NCBI GenBank assembly: GCA_028821775.1
Contig: JAPKFB010000048.1
Coordinates: 1 to 37,824, forward strand
DNA from: Roseibacillus sp.
Lineage (GTDB): Bacteria > Verrucomicrobiota > Verrucomicrobiia > Verrucomicrobiales > Akkermansiaceae
Direction of reading: 5' to 3'
DNA: 37,824 nt
In this document: positions 25,504 through 34,653 of the stretch, piece after piece
Layout of the letters: each line of letters begins with the position of its first letter
How positions within the stretch are numbered: position 1 is the first letter of the stretch
The notes under the pieces: generated by a model
The model's input: the letters and a program-made list of their open reading frames with translations, nothing else
What the model was told of the DNA's origin: nothing
The model's database searches: none
Translations under genes and position numbers: made by a program

Positions 25504-26397
25504 CTGAATCCCCTCCTCCAGTATCACCTGCTCGTCTTCCTGCTCGCGCTCACCGCGGTCCTGGGGAAGATCATTACGATTGAAGCGCCCTCCCTGGTGC
25601 TCTTTCGAGTGTCGATCGCGGCCCTCGGAATGGCCCTCTGGCTCGCAGTCACCAAGCGCTCCCTGCTCCGCCTTCCCTGGCGCACCCTCCTCACCGTTCT
25701 CGGGGTGGGAGCGCTCATCGGCGTTCATTGGACCTGCTTTTTCTGGTCCATCTCGCTCTCTAACATCTCGGTTGCCCTGGCTGGCTTTGCCACCATCTCT
25801 CTCTTCACCGCCATTACCGAACCCCTGATTGAAGGCCGCCCGTTCCGCCGGAGCGAACTCCTCTGTGGCGGGATTGTCATCGTCGGTATTCTCTTCATCG
25901 CTGGCCGCCTCGATCCCCAACACCTGAGCGGTCTTGGGATCGCTCTCGTGGGCGCCCTTCTCGCGTCCCTCTTTCCGGTCTTCAATCGCCGACTGGTAGC
26001 GGCGGGCAACTCGTCTCGATCCCTCCTTCTCTACGAAATGATCGGGGCCAGCTTCATGGCAGCCCTCGCCATTCCCTTCATCAAGCCCCACCAGTTCCAA
26101 CTTCCCACTTCCGCGGACTGGCTCCCCCTTCTCACTCTCGCAATTCTCTGCACCGCCATCGCGCACACCTGGAATATCCACCTCCTGCGACGCCTCACCG
26201 CTTACACCGCCAACCTCACCATGAACTTCGAGCCGGTCTGGGGAATCATTCTCGGAGCAATCATCTTTCAAGAATACCAGGACCTTCAACCCGCCTTCTA
26301 TCTCGGAACCGCTCTCATCGTTTTCGCCAACTTCCTCGACCCCTGGCTCCGCCGACGACAGGCCCGCCCGGGGCTTGTAAACAGATCCCAACTCTAA
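25504..26397 (+). CDS. EamA/DMT-family membrane transporter (start codon uncertain)
   Basis: The frame encodes about 297 residues with ten predicted membrane segments, two EamA repeats. Segments include YHLLVFLLALTAVLGKII (first helix), SLVLFRVSIAALGMALWLAV, VHWTCFFWSISLSNISVAL, LFTAITEPLIEGR, GGIVIVGILFIAGR, and in the second half SLLLYEMIGASFMAALAIPF and MNFEPVWGIILGAIIFQE. The last matches the EamA signature (EPVxxxLxxxxxxGE). Such proteins export amino acids or metabolites. No ATG, GTG or TTG in this frame precedes the first helix; CTG at 25504 is the first plausible codon, while the GTG at 25597 would delete helix 1. An ATG at 25460 opens a short frame that ends at 25507 in the neighbouring frame, so a one-base 5' frameshift, real or a sequence error, is possible. 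It is divergent from the serine dehydratase gene. Confidence 0.82.
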   Translation: MNPLLQYHLLVFLLALTAVLGKIITIEAPSLVLFRVSIAALGMALWLAVTKRSLLRLPWRTLLTVLGVGALIGVHWTCFFWSISLSNISVALAGFATISLFTAITEPLIEGRPFRRSELLCGGIVIVGILFIAGRLDPQHLSGLGIALVGALLASLFPVFNRRLVAAGNSSRSLLLYEMIGASFMAALAIPFIKPHQFQLPTSADWLPLLTLAILCTAIAHTWNIHLLRRLTAYTANLTMNFEPVWGIILGAIIFQEYQDLQPAFYLGTALIVFANFLDPWLRRRQARPGLVNRSQL

Positions 26398-26427
26398 CCC
26401 AACGGCCCGGGACCAGCTCACGGCTCC

Positions 26428-26459
26428 GGCCAGCCTCGCCCTCCAAGAGGAGACTGGCC
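26428..26459. terminator. Bidirectional hairpin between exporter and propeller genes
   Basis: GGCCAG (26428-26433) pairs with CTGGCC (26454-26459), and inner CTCC/GGAG-type pairs extend the stem. It fills much of the 63-bp gap between two convergent genes. A shared terminator is likely, though T-runs are lacking. Confidence 0.5.
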
Positions 26460-26460
26460 T

Positions 26461-29400
26461 TCAGGGCTCTCCAGGCGGCGGCTCGAAATCCACCACCAAG
26501 ACCGGGGCCCGCTCGGGATCAGGACTTCGCTCGCTCCAATAGGCAGACCCCGCCATGGTGGTGGGCGAAAGCATCAGGTAGAGATCGGGGCTTTCTTGAG
26601 TGGGCGTCACTTCACCCGGGATCCCAGCTTCCACCCAACGGGAGCCCCCCGCACTCGGCTTCAGGGACACCGCCCCTCCCTGGGCCTGCGGCAGGTTCTC
26701 ATAAGTGACCTTGTTCCAGTCCGGCCACGGTGGCCCTTGCAACCGCTTGATCACTCCCCACTTCTCCTCACTCTCCTTCCCTTCTTCGCTGAGCGCTTCC
26801 ATCATCGTGCTCAGGGCGGAATCCCGATGCAGTCGCAGACGAACACCTTTGATGTTCCTTCCCCGCAGTTCGGGAGGAAAGTGAAACCAGAGGAAACTCA
26901 TGGCCGCGCCACCATCACCAGGTGCGGTGAACCCTCGCGACATCTCAAGAGTCTGCCACTGCAAATTCGGAATCATCCGCTGCCCCCCAAGAAGGCGCCG
27001 CGCCTCCTGCCGAATGCAGCGGGTTCCGCCCCGCAAGACCATCCGCTCAAGGGAGCCCAACCACTCCACTCTCATCCTCCGGGTCAAGACCAGTGAGCCG
27101 GAATCCGAGACGATCTTCGTGGTCAATTTCTGCACGCCCAGCGGAGAGGCCGCCGTCCCCTTGAGGACCAGATCGAACTCCCGTCGCGCCCCAGGTTCGA
27201 GGTCGAGTTTGCGGTCCGCACCATCCACCACAAATCCTTTCGGAATTTCAATCTCGAGTGTTCCTCGCAACCGTTCTTTCCCAAGGTTTGCAATCTTCAG
27301 CTTGACCGTCTTTTCGGCGTTGCTGGAATTCAGCCAGATCGACTCCGGCAGATCCATCCCCGGAGTCCGCATCGACTCTCGCAACAATTCAAGAGCATGG
27401 ATGATCGGTAGGGCCGCAGATCCCGCACGGTCATCCTTCACCCTGAAGTCGAGGATCAATTCCTCCTCGATCTGCAAGGTGAACTCCCGCCATATCGCCC
27501 GATCCGAGCCGCCGGCCGCCACGTAGGGATCGAAGTCCTCGAGCACGACCGCGCCATTGAGAATCACGTCGAAGACCCGTTGCCCAGCCTGGTCATCCGG
27601 AAGGGCCGCGAATCCCAGGCGCACGCGGTAGGATCCCATCCCATCCTCGGGACCGGCCACCGGGAGCAGACACCGCTTCACCCCCACGGCCGCGGAAGCA
27701 AAGACAAAGGGCACCTTCGCATCCTTGACCTCCGTGTAATGCACACTGCGCCGCAACTCGCGCCCACCTTCGTAACTCAGCATCCGCAGCTCGTATCCCA
27801 AGAGCAGCTTGTGGTTCTGCGGACGACGGGAGCACAACCACAAGCGCCCCTCATCATCCTTGCGGTCTCCCGAGGCCCCAAAGTCGATCCGCAAATGTCT
27901 CACCGGCAGGGTCCGGCCCGGCTGCGCAAACTGAGGGGCCGCCACCGGCTTGTTGGAGACCTGTCCCATCGCCACCGTGAAGGGCAGTGACCAAGGGCAC
28001 TTGCAGTAGATGGCCTGCGGAGGCTTGATCATCAGGCCCCCTCCGCTCACGTGATCAACATGGCAGTTCGAGCGACTGTGCCAGAAGGTGAAGAGCCCCT
28101 GGTCCTCGGCCAGGTCGTGATACCCAAATCCCTTGTTTCGTCCGAAGAGAAAATGTCGGCTTGCGGAGAAGATTCCGCACTGTTTGTCCGGCCGGCACCA
28201 GGCCCACTCCGCCTCTTCCCCAGTGATGGGATGTTGTCGGGTCTTCTTCTCACCCGTGCGCAGATCGTATGCCCACGGCTCGGCATGGATGGTATCGCCC
28301 ACGATCACGGGACGAGTCCGGTGATCCGTGAATTGATACCAGAGAAGCTCGCCCTTTTCACCGTCGAGCGCGGTAATCGCCCTCGCTCCGTAGGATCCCG
28401 AATTCCACATTCCCCAGCCTTTGTCGGCCGCACTCTCCGAAGCGATCACCACCACCCCATCGCGACAGTAAAACCCCATTCCGACGTGAGGATTGTATCC
28501 GCGCTTGCCGCCGAATCCGTTGCTCCGCAGCCACGCTCCCCCGCAATTGCTGACATCGACCCCTCGCCGGTAGAGTATCTTTCCGCTCTTCGCATCGACC
28601 GCCATCAATTCCCGGATGTCGCGCTTCTCCACCTGACTTTCATACTCCTCACCCAGCGATCGCTCCTGGGTTTTCATCCACCTTCGCATCTGCCCGATGG
28701 CGTCGAGGCGCTGCTCCGGTGAGGCCTTCCCGCCGAGCACATAGATTCGCCCCCCACCCATCGCGATCAATCCGCCAATCCGCTCCTTCTCATCCACTTC
28801 GGGTCCACCCAATTGCCATCTCACATCGCCGCGCCCGCTCTCCATCTCGCTCGCGAAGAGGCCGCCCGCCGCCGCACCATAAATCGTCCCGCCATCATCG
28901 CTCACCGCAAACCATCCCCACGGATGTTCCTTTCCAAAGGCGGTGAGATAGGTCCCCGCCTCTTCGCCAGTCATCAGGTCGAGCTTGACCATGGCGTGCT
29001 GTACGCGCGCATAGACGTGCGTCGGACTCGCCGCCAGCGAGACCCCGATACTGCCAAACTCCTTCCGCCAAAGTTGTCGTCCACTATACTGGTCGCAGGC
29101 CTGCAAAGCGTTGGGCTCCGGCACGACCAAGACGCCGTTCGTGATCAGTGCGGTGTGCGTGCCCGGCTGCTGCACTTGCGGCTTGCCATACCACACCACC
29201 CCGATCGGGGCCTTGAGCACCCCATCGTCACTGCAACCGGTGTTGCCCGCGTCACCATACATGTGAGTCCACTTTCCGCCCTCCTTGAGCGGGGGTCGAA
29301 CCCGCTTGGCCCACCCTCCCCCATTCACGAGCTGCCAGTCCTCATGCCCCGTCGCCTTGATCCACGCCTTCAGCTCCGCCTCGTCCTGTCTTCCGCCGAG

Positions 29401-31098
29401 CAGAGCCACTCCTCGAATCGGTTTTTGCAGGCGCAGGAGTTCCTCCGGATCCTCCGGCAAGCCCCCCCCCAGGACGGCCCGTTCTGACACCACCAAGTCG
29501 GCCCAGTAGGAGGGGAAGGGAAGACTGGCACTCGCCTGGTGACGCCAGGTCACGATGCGGGTGAGATGCACGTTCGCTCGAAGATAGCGCTCCCTCGCCC
29601 GGTACATGGCCTCCTCATCGGCGAAGAGGGCACAGATCGAAAGTTCACTCCGCCGCGCCAGCTCCAGCGCCAGTTGACCATCCAGACAATCTACCACCAC
29701 CGCATAGCCCTTGTTCAGACCGGTCTCTTTCAGGATGAATTCCGCCGCCGCGGAAAGCTCCTCCTTCTCCTCGAAGGGATGCGCGGTCACCACCTCTTCG
29801 ATCTTGACCGGCTTCGGTGCTCCGCCCTTGGCCGATGCATAACAGTATATCGTGCCGCTTCGCGTCGCCACAATGAGACGTCCATTCGCCACGATCACCT
29901 GGTTGGCCCGAGTCGGAATCTCGGTCGACCAAAGCACCCTGCCGTCCTGCGGGTCGCGGGCATAGATCCCGGATCCCACTCCGTCCTTTTCAGGATCCAG
30001 ATCGAAGGCCGAGTGAAAAACCGTGTCCCCGGCATAGACCACGGACGAGAGGTCAGGGTCGTAGTTGAAGATGACCGGAGTGCCCTTGTGACGCACCCCG
30101 GCTGCGGACGCGTAGTCGGTCCACCTTCCGGGGCTCTCCAGCTTGTAGACCTGCTTCCGGGCATTGTGTTCCCCCTCCGTCTCCCAGGCTTCCGCACCGA
30201 GATGGCGCACCCCGTTCTTCGCCACCCCAAAGAGCGGCCAAAACCGGCCGCCATCCGTCTTGGGCGCCTCGGGATCCTCGCGATTGGCAAAGGCGCTCAC
30301 GAAGCTCCCGTCAGAGCGGGTAAAGGGCGTGGGAGCACCATAATTGATCACCGAGTAGCCATGAAAATCCTTGGGCACCCAGAGTTGATTCTGCGTCAGG
30401 AAGAGATGCCCTCCCGGAGCGAGCGTGTTCTGTCCGCTGTTCTCGGCCTGGGTCCCATTGCGCCAGAGTTCCTTCCCGGTATTGGCATCAAGGGCGTAGA
30501 CGAAAGTCCCTGCATGGGGGAAAACCCCCGCCGCAAAGTAGGCCACGCCATCATCCACCAAGACATCGGTCTGCACCGGCCACACCGAGATGAACTTTCC
30601 ATAGGCGAGGAACCAGCGCTTGGCCGGCGCGGCCGAAAATTTCCAGAGGAGACGCCCCGTATCGGCCGCCAGGCAGTAGACAAACCCGTCCGAACTCCCG
30701 CAGTAGATTTTCCCCTCCCAGAACATCGGGGAGCGATTCACCGCCGCACCCGACAGGAAGTTCCAGCGCTCCTGACCAGTGGCCGCGTCCAGACACACCA
30801 CCCGTCCATCCCGTGCGCTCGAATAGAAAATGGCATCGCCGGCCGCGATCGTCACCAGGGTGAACTCGCTGCACTCCGGAAAGCCAGCCCGGTTTGCCGG
30901 GCGCACCGGTTGGGGTGCAAACCTGGCCTGCCTCGACTTTAAGGACCAACACAGTTCAAGCGGCAGTTGCAGCGACTCCTCCGTCACCGCGCTCCGCAAT
31001 CGATCGTGGCGATAAGTCGGCCAATCCTCCCCCCAAAGGACGCTCGGGAGCAATCCCATCAGCACAATCACCACTCCCCGTCGGGATCTCTCTCTCAT
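26461..31098 (-). CDS. Secreted PQQ-type beta-propeller protein with inserted methyltransferase-like domain, 1545 residues
   Basis: The ATG at 31098 has a good ribosome site (GGAG, five bases upstream). A signal peptide covers residues 1-23, then EDWPTYRHDRLRS, the usual start of secreted PQQ-like propellers. Propeller blades lie at about 85-425 (DAATGQERW, ADTGRLLWKF, DANTGKELWR, DPQDGRVLW) and resume at 608-1040 (WTHMYGDAGNTG, YSGRQLWRKEF, DAKSGKILYRR, DGEKGELLWYQF). Between them, residues about 445-604 read like a class I methyltransferase/Rossmann fold (VVVDCLDGQLALELARR, ADLVVSERAV, GVALLGGRQ). A malectin-like region (FDVILNGAVVLEDFD) is at about 1155-1235, and a DNRLRE-like module at about 1350-1540. 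True PQQ or methyl-donor use is not shown. Large propellers of this kind are typical of Planctomycetes and Verrucomicrobia; the role is unknown. Confidence 0.88.
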   Translation of the reverse strand: MRERSRRGVVIVLMGLLPSVLWGEDWPTYRHDRLRSAVTEESLQLPLELCWSLKSRQARFAPQPVRPANRAGFPECSEFTLVTIAAGDAIFYSSARDGRVVCLDAATGQERWNFLSGAAVNRSPMFWEGKIYCGSSDGFVYCLAADTGRLLWKFSAAPAKRWFLAYGKFISVWPVQTDVLVDDGVAYFAAGVFPHAGTFVYALDANTGKELWRNGTQAENSGQNTLAPGGHLFLTQNQLWVPKDFHGYSVINYGAPTPFTRSDGSFVSAFANREDPEAPKTDGGRFWPLFGVAKNGVRHLGAEAWETEGEHNARKQVYKLESPGRWTDYASAAGVRHKGTPVIFNYDPDLSSVVYAGDTVFHSAFDLDPEKDGVGSGIYARDPQDGRVLWSTEIPTRANQVIVANGRLIVATRSGTIYCYASAKGGAPKPVKIEEVVTAHPFEEKEELSAAAEFILKETGLNKGYAVVVDCLDGQLALELARRSELSICALFADEEAMYRARERYLRANVHLTRIVTWRHQASASLPFPSYWADLVVSERAVLGGGLPEDPEELLRLQKPIRGVALLGGRQDEAELKAWIKATGHEDWQLVNGGGWAKRVRPPLKEGGKWTHMYGDAGNTGCSDDGVLKAPIGVVWYGKPQVQQPGTHTALITNGVLVVPEPNALQACDQYSGRQLWRKEFGSIGVSLAASPTHVYARVQHAMVKLDLMTGEEAGTYLTAFGKEHPWGWFAVSDDGGTIYGAAAGGLFASEMESGRGDVRWQLGGPEVDEKERIGGLIAMGGGRIYVLGGKASPEQRLDAIGQMRRWMKTQERSLGEEYESQVEKRDIRELMAVDAKSGKILYRRGVDVSNCGGAWLRSNGFGGKRGYNPHVGMGFYCRDGVVVIASESAADKGWGMWNSGSYGARAITALDGEKGELLWYQFTDHRTRPVIVGDTIHAEPWAYDLRTGEKKTRQHPITGEEAEWAWCRPDKQCGIFSASRHFLFGRNKGFGYHDLAEDQGLFTFWHSRSNCHVDHVSGGGLMIKPPQAIYCKCPWSLPFTVAMGQVSNKPVAAPQFAQPGRTLPVRHLRIDFGASGDRKDDEGRLWLCSRRPQNHKLLLGYELRMLSYEGGRELRRSVHYTEVKDAKVPFVFASAAVGVKRCLLPVAGPEDGMGSYRVRLGFAALPDDQAGQRVFDVILNGAVVLEDFDPYVAAGGSDRAIWREFTLQIEEELILDFRVKDDRAGSAALPIIHALELLRESMRTPGMDLPESIWLNSSNAEKTVKLKIANLGKERLRGTLEIEIPKGFVVDGADRKLDLEPGARREFDLVLKGTAASPLGVQKLTTKIVSDSGSLVLTRRMRVEWLGSLERMVLRGGTRCIRQEARRLLGGQRMIPNLQWQTLEMSRGFTAPGDGGAAMSFLWFHFPPELRGRNIKGVRLRLHRDSALSTMMEALSEEGKESEEKWGVIKRLQGPPWPDWNKVTYENLPQAQGGAVSLKPSAGGSRWVEAGIPGEVTPTQESPDLYLMLSPTTMAGSAYWSERSPDPERAPVLVVDFEPPPGEP

Positions 31099-31149
31099 AA
31101 GGTCTCCGATTGATCACTGCGGCCTGTCAGTCATTGCGACGAGCCATCT

Positions 31150-31178
31150 TGCACAGTAGCAAGCCTCTCTCCTGTGCA
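31150..31178 (-). repeat. Inverted repeat upstream of the propeller gene
   Basis: TGCACAG (31150-31156) and CTGTGCA (31172-31178) are perfect seven-base arms around 15 bases. It lies about 50-80 bp upstream of the propeller ATG, inside the 236-bp gap after the permease gene. It could be an operator or part of the permease terminator. The rest of the gap shows nothing I can assign. Confidence 0.3.
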
Positions 31179-31334
31179 CAGCAGAAAAGCACCCTCTCAG
31201 GGCGTAGAGGACGGCGTGCGATTGGTCGATTCGCTTCACCCTCATCCCACAAGGCCCGCGAGGCCGACTCCCCTAATTTCAGTCAGTTCCCCCTCAATCA
31301 CCCGCAAATCACGTGGGCGCCTGTTCCCGCACCC

Positions 31335-33029
31335 TCACATCCGGAAGAGGCCACCTCGCTTCCCTGCCAAGATCACCGCCCCCACGATCGAGATCCCCAG
31401 GAAGACCATTGCCCAGACGCCCAGGGCGGATGCCAGCTCGTAGCCGTTGCCCAGCGTGCTCAATAGCGAGTAAATCGCTTTCGTGATCGGAAAATGCTCC
31501 GCCTGCTGGGCCAGAATCAAGCTGTCGCTCACCTCCAGCATCGCAAAGGCAAAGGCCAGAATGCCACCCGCAATGAGGTTCGCAGCAAGCAGGGGCAACG
31601 CGATCCGCCTCATCATCCGCATCGGGGTCGCCCCCAGCGAGAGGGCCGCCTCTTCGAGAGCCACATTACTCTGCTGTAATCCCGCCACCGCCGCGCGCAC
31701 CACGTAGGGCAAGCGGCGCACCGCGTAGGCAATCACCAATAGGATGACCGGATTCTGATGCGCTCCCATCAGAAAGTGAAAGGCCCGCCCCTCCTGCGCC
31801 AAGGCGAGGTAGCCAAAGGCCAGGACCAGTCCCGGCACCGCCAACGGCAACATGACCAGGGCATCGAGAAACGCCCGACCGCGAATCGTGCTCCGCACCA
31901 CCACCCACGCAATCGCCAAGCCGAGAATCAGATCGATGATCATCGAGCCCGAGGCGTAGAGCAGGCTGTTCTGGATCGAGGGCACGACCAGCGGATGACC
32001 CAGCGCCTCCTCGTAGTGCGCAGAGGTCATCCCCTCCGGCAAAATCGACCCGTACCAATCAGTCGCCACCGAGAGAAAGATCACCCCCAGATGAGGCAAG
32101 GAAGCCACCAGGAAGACCGCGAGGAAGACCCCCATCACCAGGAAACCTTTCACCCCCCCGAGCAGTCTTTCGCATTGGTGCCCTTTCGGACGTGGCGCAC
32201 TCCCAAGCCGCGATCGACCAAGCAGCGCCTTGGAAGCCAGAAACACCGTCGATGAAATCACCAGCATTACGGCCACCAGGGCGTAGGGAAAGGGATTGGA
32301 ACTGAGATCCTTGATCCCGTCATAAATCTGCACCGGAGCCACCCGCGCGTAGTCGAAGACCAGGGGAACTCCGAGTTCCGTGAAGGACCAGATGAAGACG
32401 ATCGCGCCGCCTGCAAAGATACCCGGCATGGTCAACGGCAAGGTGATCCGCCTGAGCCGCCGCCACGGTGAGCACCCAAGATTCTGAGCCGCCTCTTCCA
32501 TCGCGGGATCGAGATGGGAGAGCGAGGCCGCGATGTTCATGTACAAAATGGGATAGAGATGCAACGCGTTCATGATCACGATCCCCAAAAAGCGACCTTC
32601 CCCGAGCCAGTCAATCGGGGCACTGGGATCCATCAGGTCCAATTTCTCCAGAAACGCATTCAGGGATCCCTTGGCGCCCAGCATTTGCTTCACCCCAACC
32701 GCCCCGACAAAGGGTGGCAACACCAGCGGAATAAGAATCAGCGCCGAGAGCGGCCCCTTCAAGGGAAAGCGATAGCGATGCGCCAGGAGCGCCAGCGGAA
32801 AGGCGATCAGGAGACTTGCCAGCGTACTCGTCACTCCCAGCAGGAGCGCATTCCATATCCCCTCCAGATAGACCGGATTGGCAAAGACTTCGATCACGTA
32901 TGCGAAGGTGAAGCCGCCCTCCTTGGTGACGAAGGCCTCCTTGATCACCATCACAACCGGGAACAGGAAAAACACCCCGAAGAAAGCGGTCACCAGGGAG
33001 GTCAGGATAAGCGCATTCCTGGTCCTCAT
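31335..33029 (-). CDS. ABC transporter permease, fused two-domain, FbpB/AfuB iron(III) type
   Basis: This is a 564-residue inner-membrane protein made of two homologous halves with about twelve helices. The first helix is LILTSLVTAFFGVFFLFPVV. Each half carries an EAA coupling loop: AAQNLGCSPWRRLRRITLPL and EEAALSLGATPMRMMRRIAL, each followed by the usual P-x-x-x-x-G-I/G segment. This doubled architecture is typical of FbpB-type permeases for ferric iron and of some phosphonate or thiamine importers. The ATG at 33029 has an excellent ribosome site (GGAGGAGGG) inside the end of the binding-protein gene and overlaps its stop as ATGA, so the two are translationally coupled. Confidence 0.93.
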   Translation of the reverse strand: MRTRNALILTSLVTAFFGVFFLFPVVMVIKEAFVTKEGGFTFAYVIEVFANPVYLEGIWNALLLGVTSTLASLLIAFPLALLAHRYRFPLKGPLSALILIPLVLPPFVGAVGVKQMLGAKGSLNAFLEKLDLMDPSAPIDWLGEGRFLGIVIMNALHLYPILYMNIAASLSHLDPAMEEAAQNLGCSPWRRLRRITLPLTMPGIFAGGAIVFIWSFTELGVPLVFDYARVAPVQIYDGIKDLSSNPFPYALVAVMLVISSTVFLASKALLGRSRLGSAPRPKGHQCERLLGGVKGFLVMGVFLAVFLVASLPHLGVIFLSVATDWYGSILPEGMTSAHYEEALGHPLVVPSIQNSLLYASGSMIIDLILGLAIAWVVVRSTIRGRAFLDALVMLPLAVPGLVLAFGYLALAQEGRAFHFLMGAHQNPVILLVIAYAVRRLPYVVRAAVAGLQQSNVALEEAALSLGATPMRMMRRIALPLLAANLIAGGILAFAFAMLEVSDSLILAQQAEHFPITKAIYSLLSTLGNGYELASALGVWAMVFLGISIVGAVILAGKRGGLFRM

Positions 33030-34504
33030 TGTCCCTCCTCCGCCAAGCGTTTGGCCTCCTTGTAATTATCGCGAAAGACGCTTCCCAACTCGTTGGCAAG
33101 CCTCACCGCCTCCACCTTGCTCCCCTTCAGGGTCTTCTTGATCGATCCTCCCGCCTTCTCATAGGACACCGCGCTGACATCGTGAAACTTGGCGGTCGCC
33201 TCGAGAGGAAAGTCGGCCTCGACCAAGGCCGCCCAGGCATTCTTCATTTCCTCATGTGCATCGATGCACATCACGCGTACGATTCGCTTCAAGGGCGTAA
33301 ACAGATGCCCCGTCAGCGCAGGGTCATAGGTGAATTTTTCCGCCTCCACAAAGGGCCTCGCGCTTCCGTCCACCATCGCCTCCAAGGTTTCCCCTTCATA
33401 GAGATCCCGCCGAATTGGCAGCCGGCGCAAAGCACGATACTTGGGCCCCGGGACATGACCTGGCGGGGCAGCCCAAATCATCTGCCCCTCTCTGGAGAGC
33501 ACAAACTCAACAAAGGCCTGCGCCAGTTCCGGATGGGGCGCACCCTTGAGAACTGCAATCGGATCGACACTGATCGAACTGCCTCCCGCAGGCATGAGAA
33601 ATGCCACTCGCGAGCTTCCATCCCCCTTCTTCAGCGCTTCGTTGATCGTGCGCCCATAGAAATCGATGCACATCCCCACCACCGCATTCCCCTGCGCCAC
33701 ATCACGCGGAATCTTGGCCGAGCTGTCCGTAAAATAGCGAGAGTTGGCACCGATCCGCTGAATGAGCTGCATGCTCTTGTCCCAGCCCCGCGCGACCACC
33801 ACGGCTCGCTCCTCAGATTCGTCCGCTCTCGCGAGTTCTTCCTGAATTTGTTGCTGCACCAGCATCTCAAACGCCTTGGTCACCGAGGAACTCTTGGTGG
33901 TGTCGGCCAATGCAATGCCACGTTGGTATTTCGGATCTCCCAAGTCATCCCATCTCGCAGGCGGGTCCAGTCCGCGCTCCTTGATCAAATCCAGGTTGTA
34001 ACAGATCCCAAAACTAGAAAGCACCGCCCCAATCCAGGTGTGATCAGCCGCGTAGTATGTTTCTCCGCTGAGCTTTTCTGGGATCCCCTGCTCACCAAAC
34101 AATCCCGGCTGAGTCTCGAAGATGCGCAACTTCTCGAAGCGTCCCAGTTTCGCCTGCTTCCCAAAATCATAAGCGCCTCCCCCAAAGAAGATATCGATCC
34201 CGATCCCCTCCTTTTCCTGCTCCTTGGCCGCCTCATAACTACTGCCCAACACGCGCACGATCTCCGAGGTTCCCCCCGGCACTCGCCAGTTCACGTAGAC
34301 GCTCTGCCCCGTCTTCTCTTCCCAATACGCCGCAAAGGCCTCGCCGAACTCCCGCCGAATCGTCTCGTTGTGCGGGGTAATGATCTCGAGGCGCACGTCC
34401 GCCTCGATCGCACTCTCCGTGCCCGTGTCCCGCAACACCAACGGAGCCGCCACTACCGCAGCCAGCGGGAGCAGGATTCCGAGATACTTTTTCCAACTAC
34501 TCAT
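33026..34504 (-). CDS. ABC transporter substrate-binding protein (family 1, FbpA/AfuA-like)
   Basis: This is a 492-residue protein with an N-terminal signal or anchor (KKYLGILLPLAAVVAAPLVL) lacking a lipobox. The type-II periplasmic-binding fold follows: EIITPHNETIRREFGEAFAA, VNWRVPGGTSEIVRVL, IDIFFGGGAYDFGKQAKLG, the hinge strand SSFGICYNLDLIKERGL, and a late QAFVEFVLSREGQMIW block. The C-terminal 100 residues extend beyond the usual 330-350-residue core and end in a Lys/Glu-rich helix region. This is the COG1840-type receptor group for ferric iron, but 2-aminoethylphosphonate, sugars and other ligands also occur, and I cannot identify the ligand residues. It overlaps the downstream permease start by four bases. 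Confidence 0.9.
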   Translation of the reverse strand: MSSWKKYLGILLPLAAVVAAPLVLRDTGTESAIEADVRLEIITPHNETIRREFGEAFAAYWEEKTGQSVYVNWRVPGGTSEIVRVLGSSYEAAKEQEKEGIGIDIFFGGGAYDFGKQAKLGRFEKLRIFETQPGLFGEQGIPEKLSGETYYAADHTWIGAVLSSFGICYNLDLIKERGLDPPARWDDLGDPKYQRGIALADTTKSSSVTKAFEMLVQQQIQEELARADESEERAVVVARGWDKSMQLIQRIGANSRYFTDSSAKIPRDVAQGNAVVGMCIDFYGRTINEALKKGDGSSRVAFLMPAGGSSISVDPIAVLKGAPHPELAQAFVEFVLSREGQMIWAAPPGHVPGPKYRALRRLPIRRDLYEGETLEAMVDGSARPFVEAEKFTYDPALTGHLFTPLKRIVRVMCIDAHEEMKNAWAALVEADFPLEATAKFHDVSAVSYEKAGGSIKKTLKGSKVEAVRLANELGSVFRDNYKEAKRLAEEGQ

Positions 34505-34641
34505 CGCTCGGCCACCGCCAGTTTGAATTTGGACCCACGAGCACCCGGGGAGAGTTCACTGGAGTGGAGCAGCGTAGTCCCGCCTCCGTCTTCCCACTGA
34601 ATTGTCTTCTTCCGAATTCCATTGCTCAAAATACTCCACAC
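34501..34641 (-). CDS. Possible 46-residue protein between ATPase and binding-protein genes
   Basis: The 149-bp gap between the ATPase stop and the binding-protein ATG is open in one frame. From a GTG at 34641 it reads WSILSNGIRKKTIQWEDGGG, then TTLLHSSELSPGARG and SKFKLAVAER, and stops with a TGA that overlaps the next ATG as ATGA, the coupling seen at the next junction too. The frame is the one the ATPase gene uses, so it would also be the extension if its TAG were read through. The TOBE end of the ATPase looks complete, so an independent tiny gene is more likely than a broken extension. No family is recognised, and only GTG or TTG can start it. Confidence 0.35.
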   Translation of the reverse strand: MWSILSNGIRKKTIQWEDGGGTTLLHSSELSPGARGSKFKLAVAER

Positions 34642-34653
34642 CCGCGGGACGCC

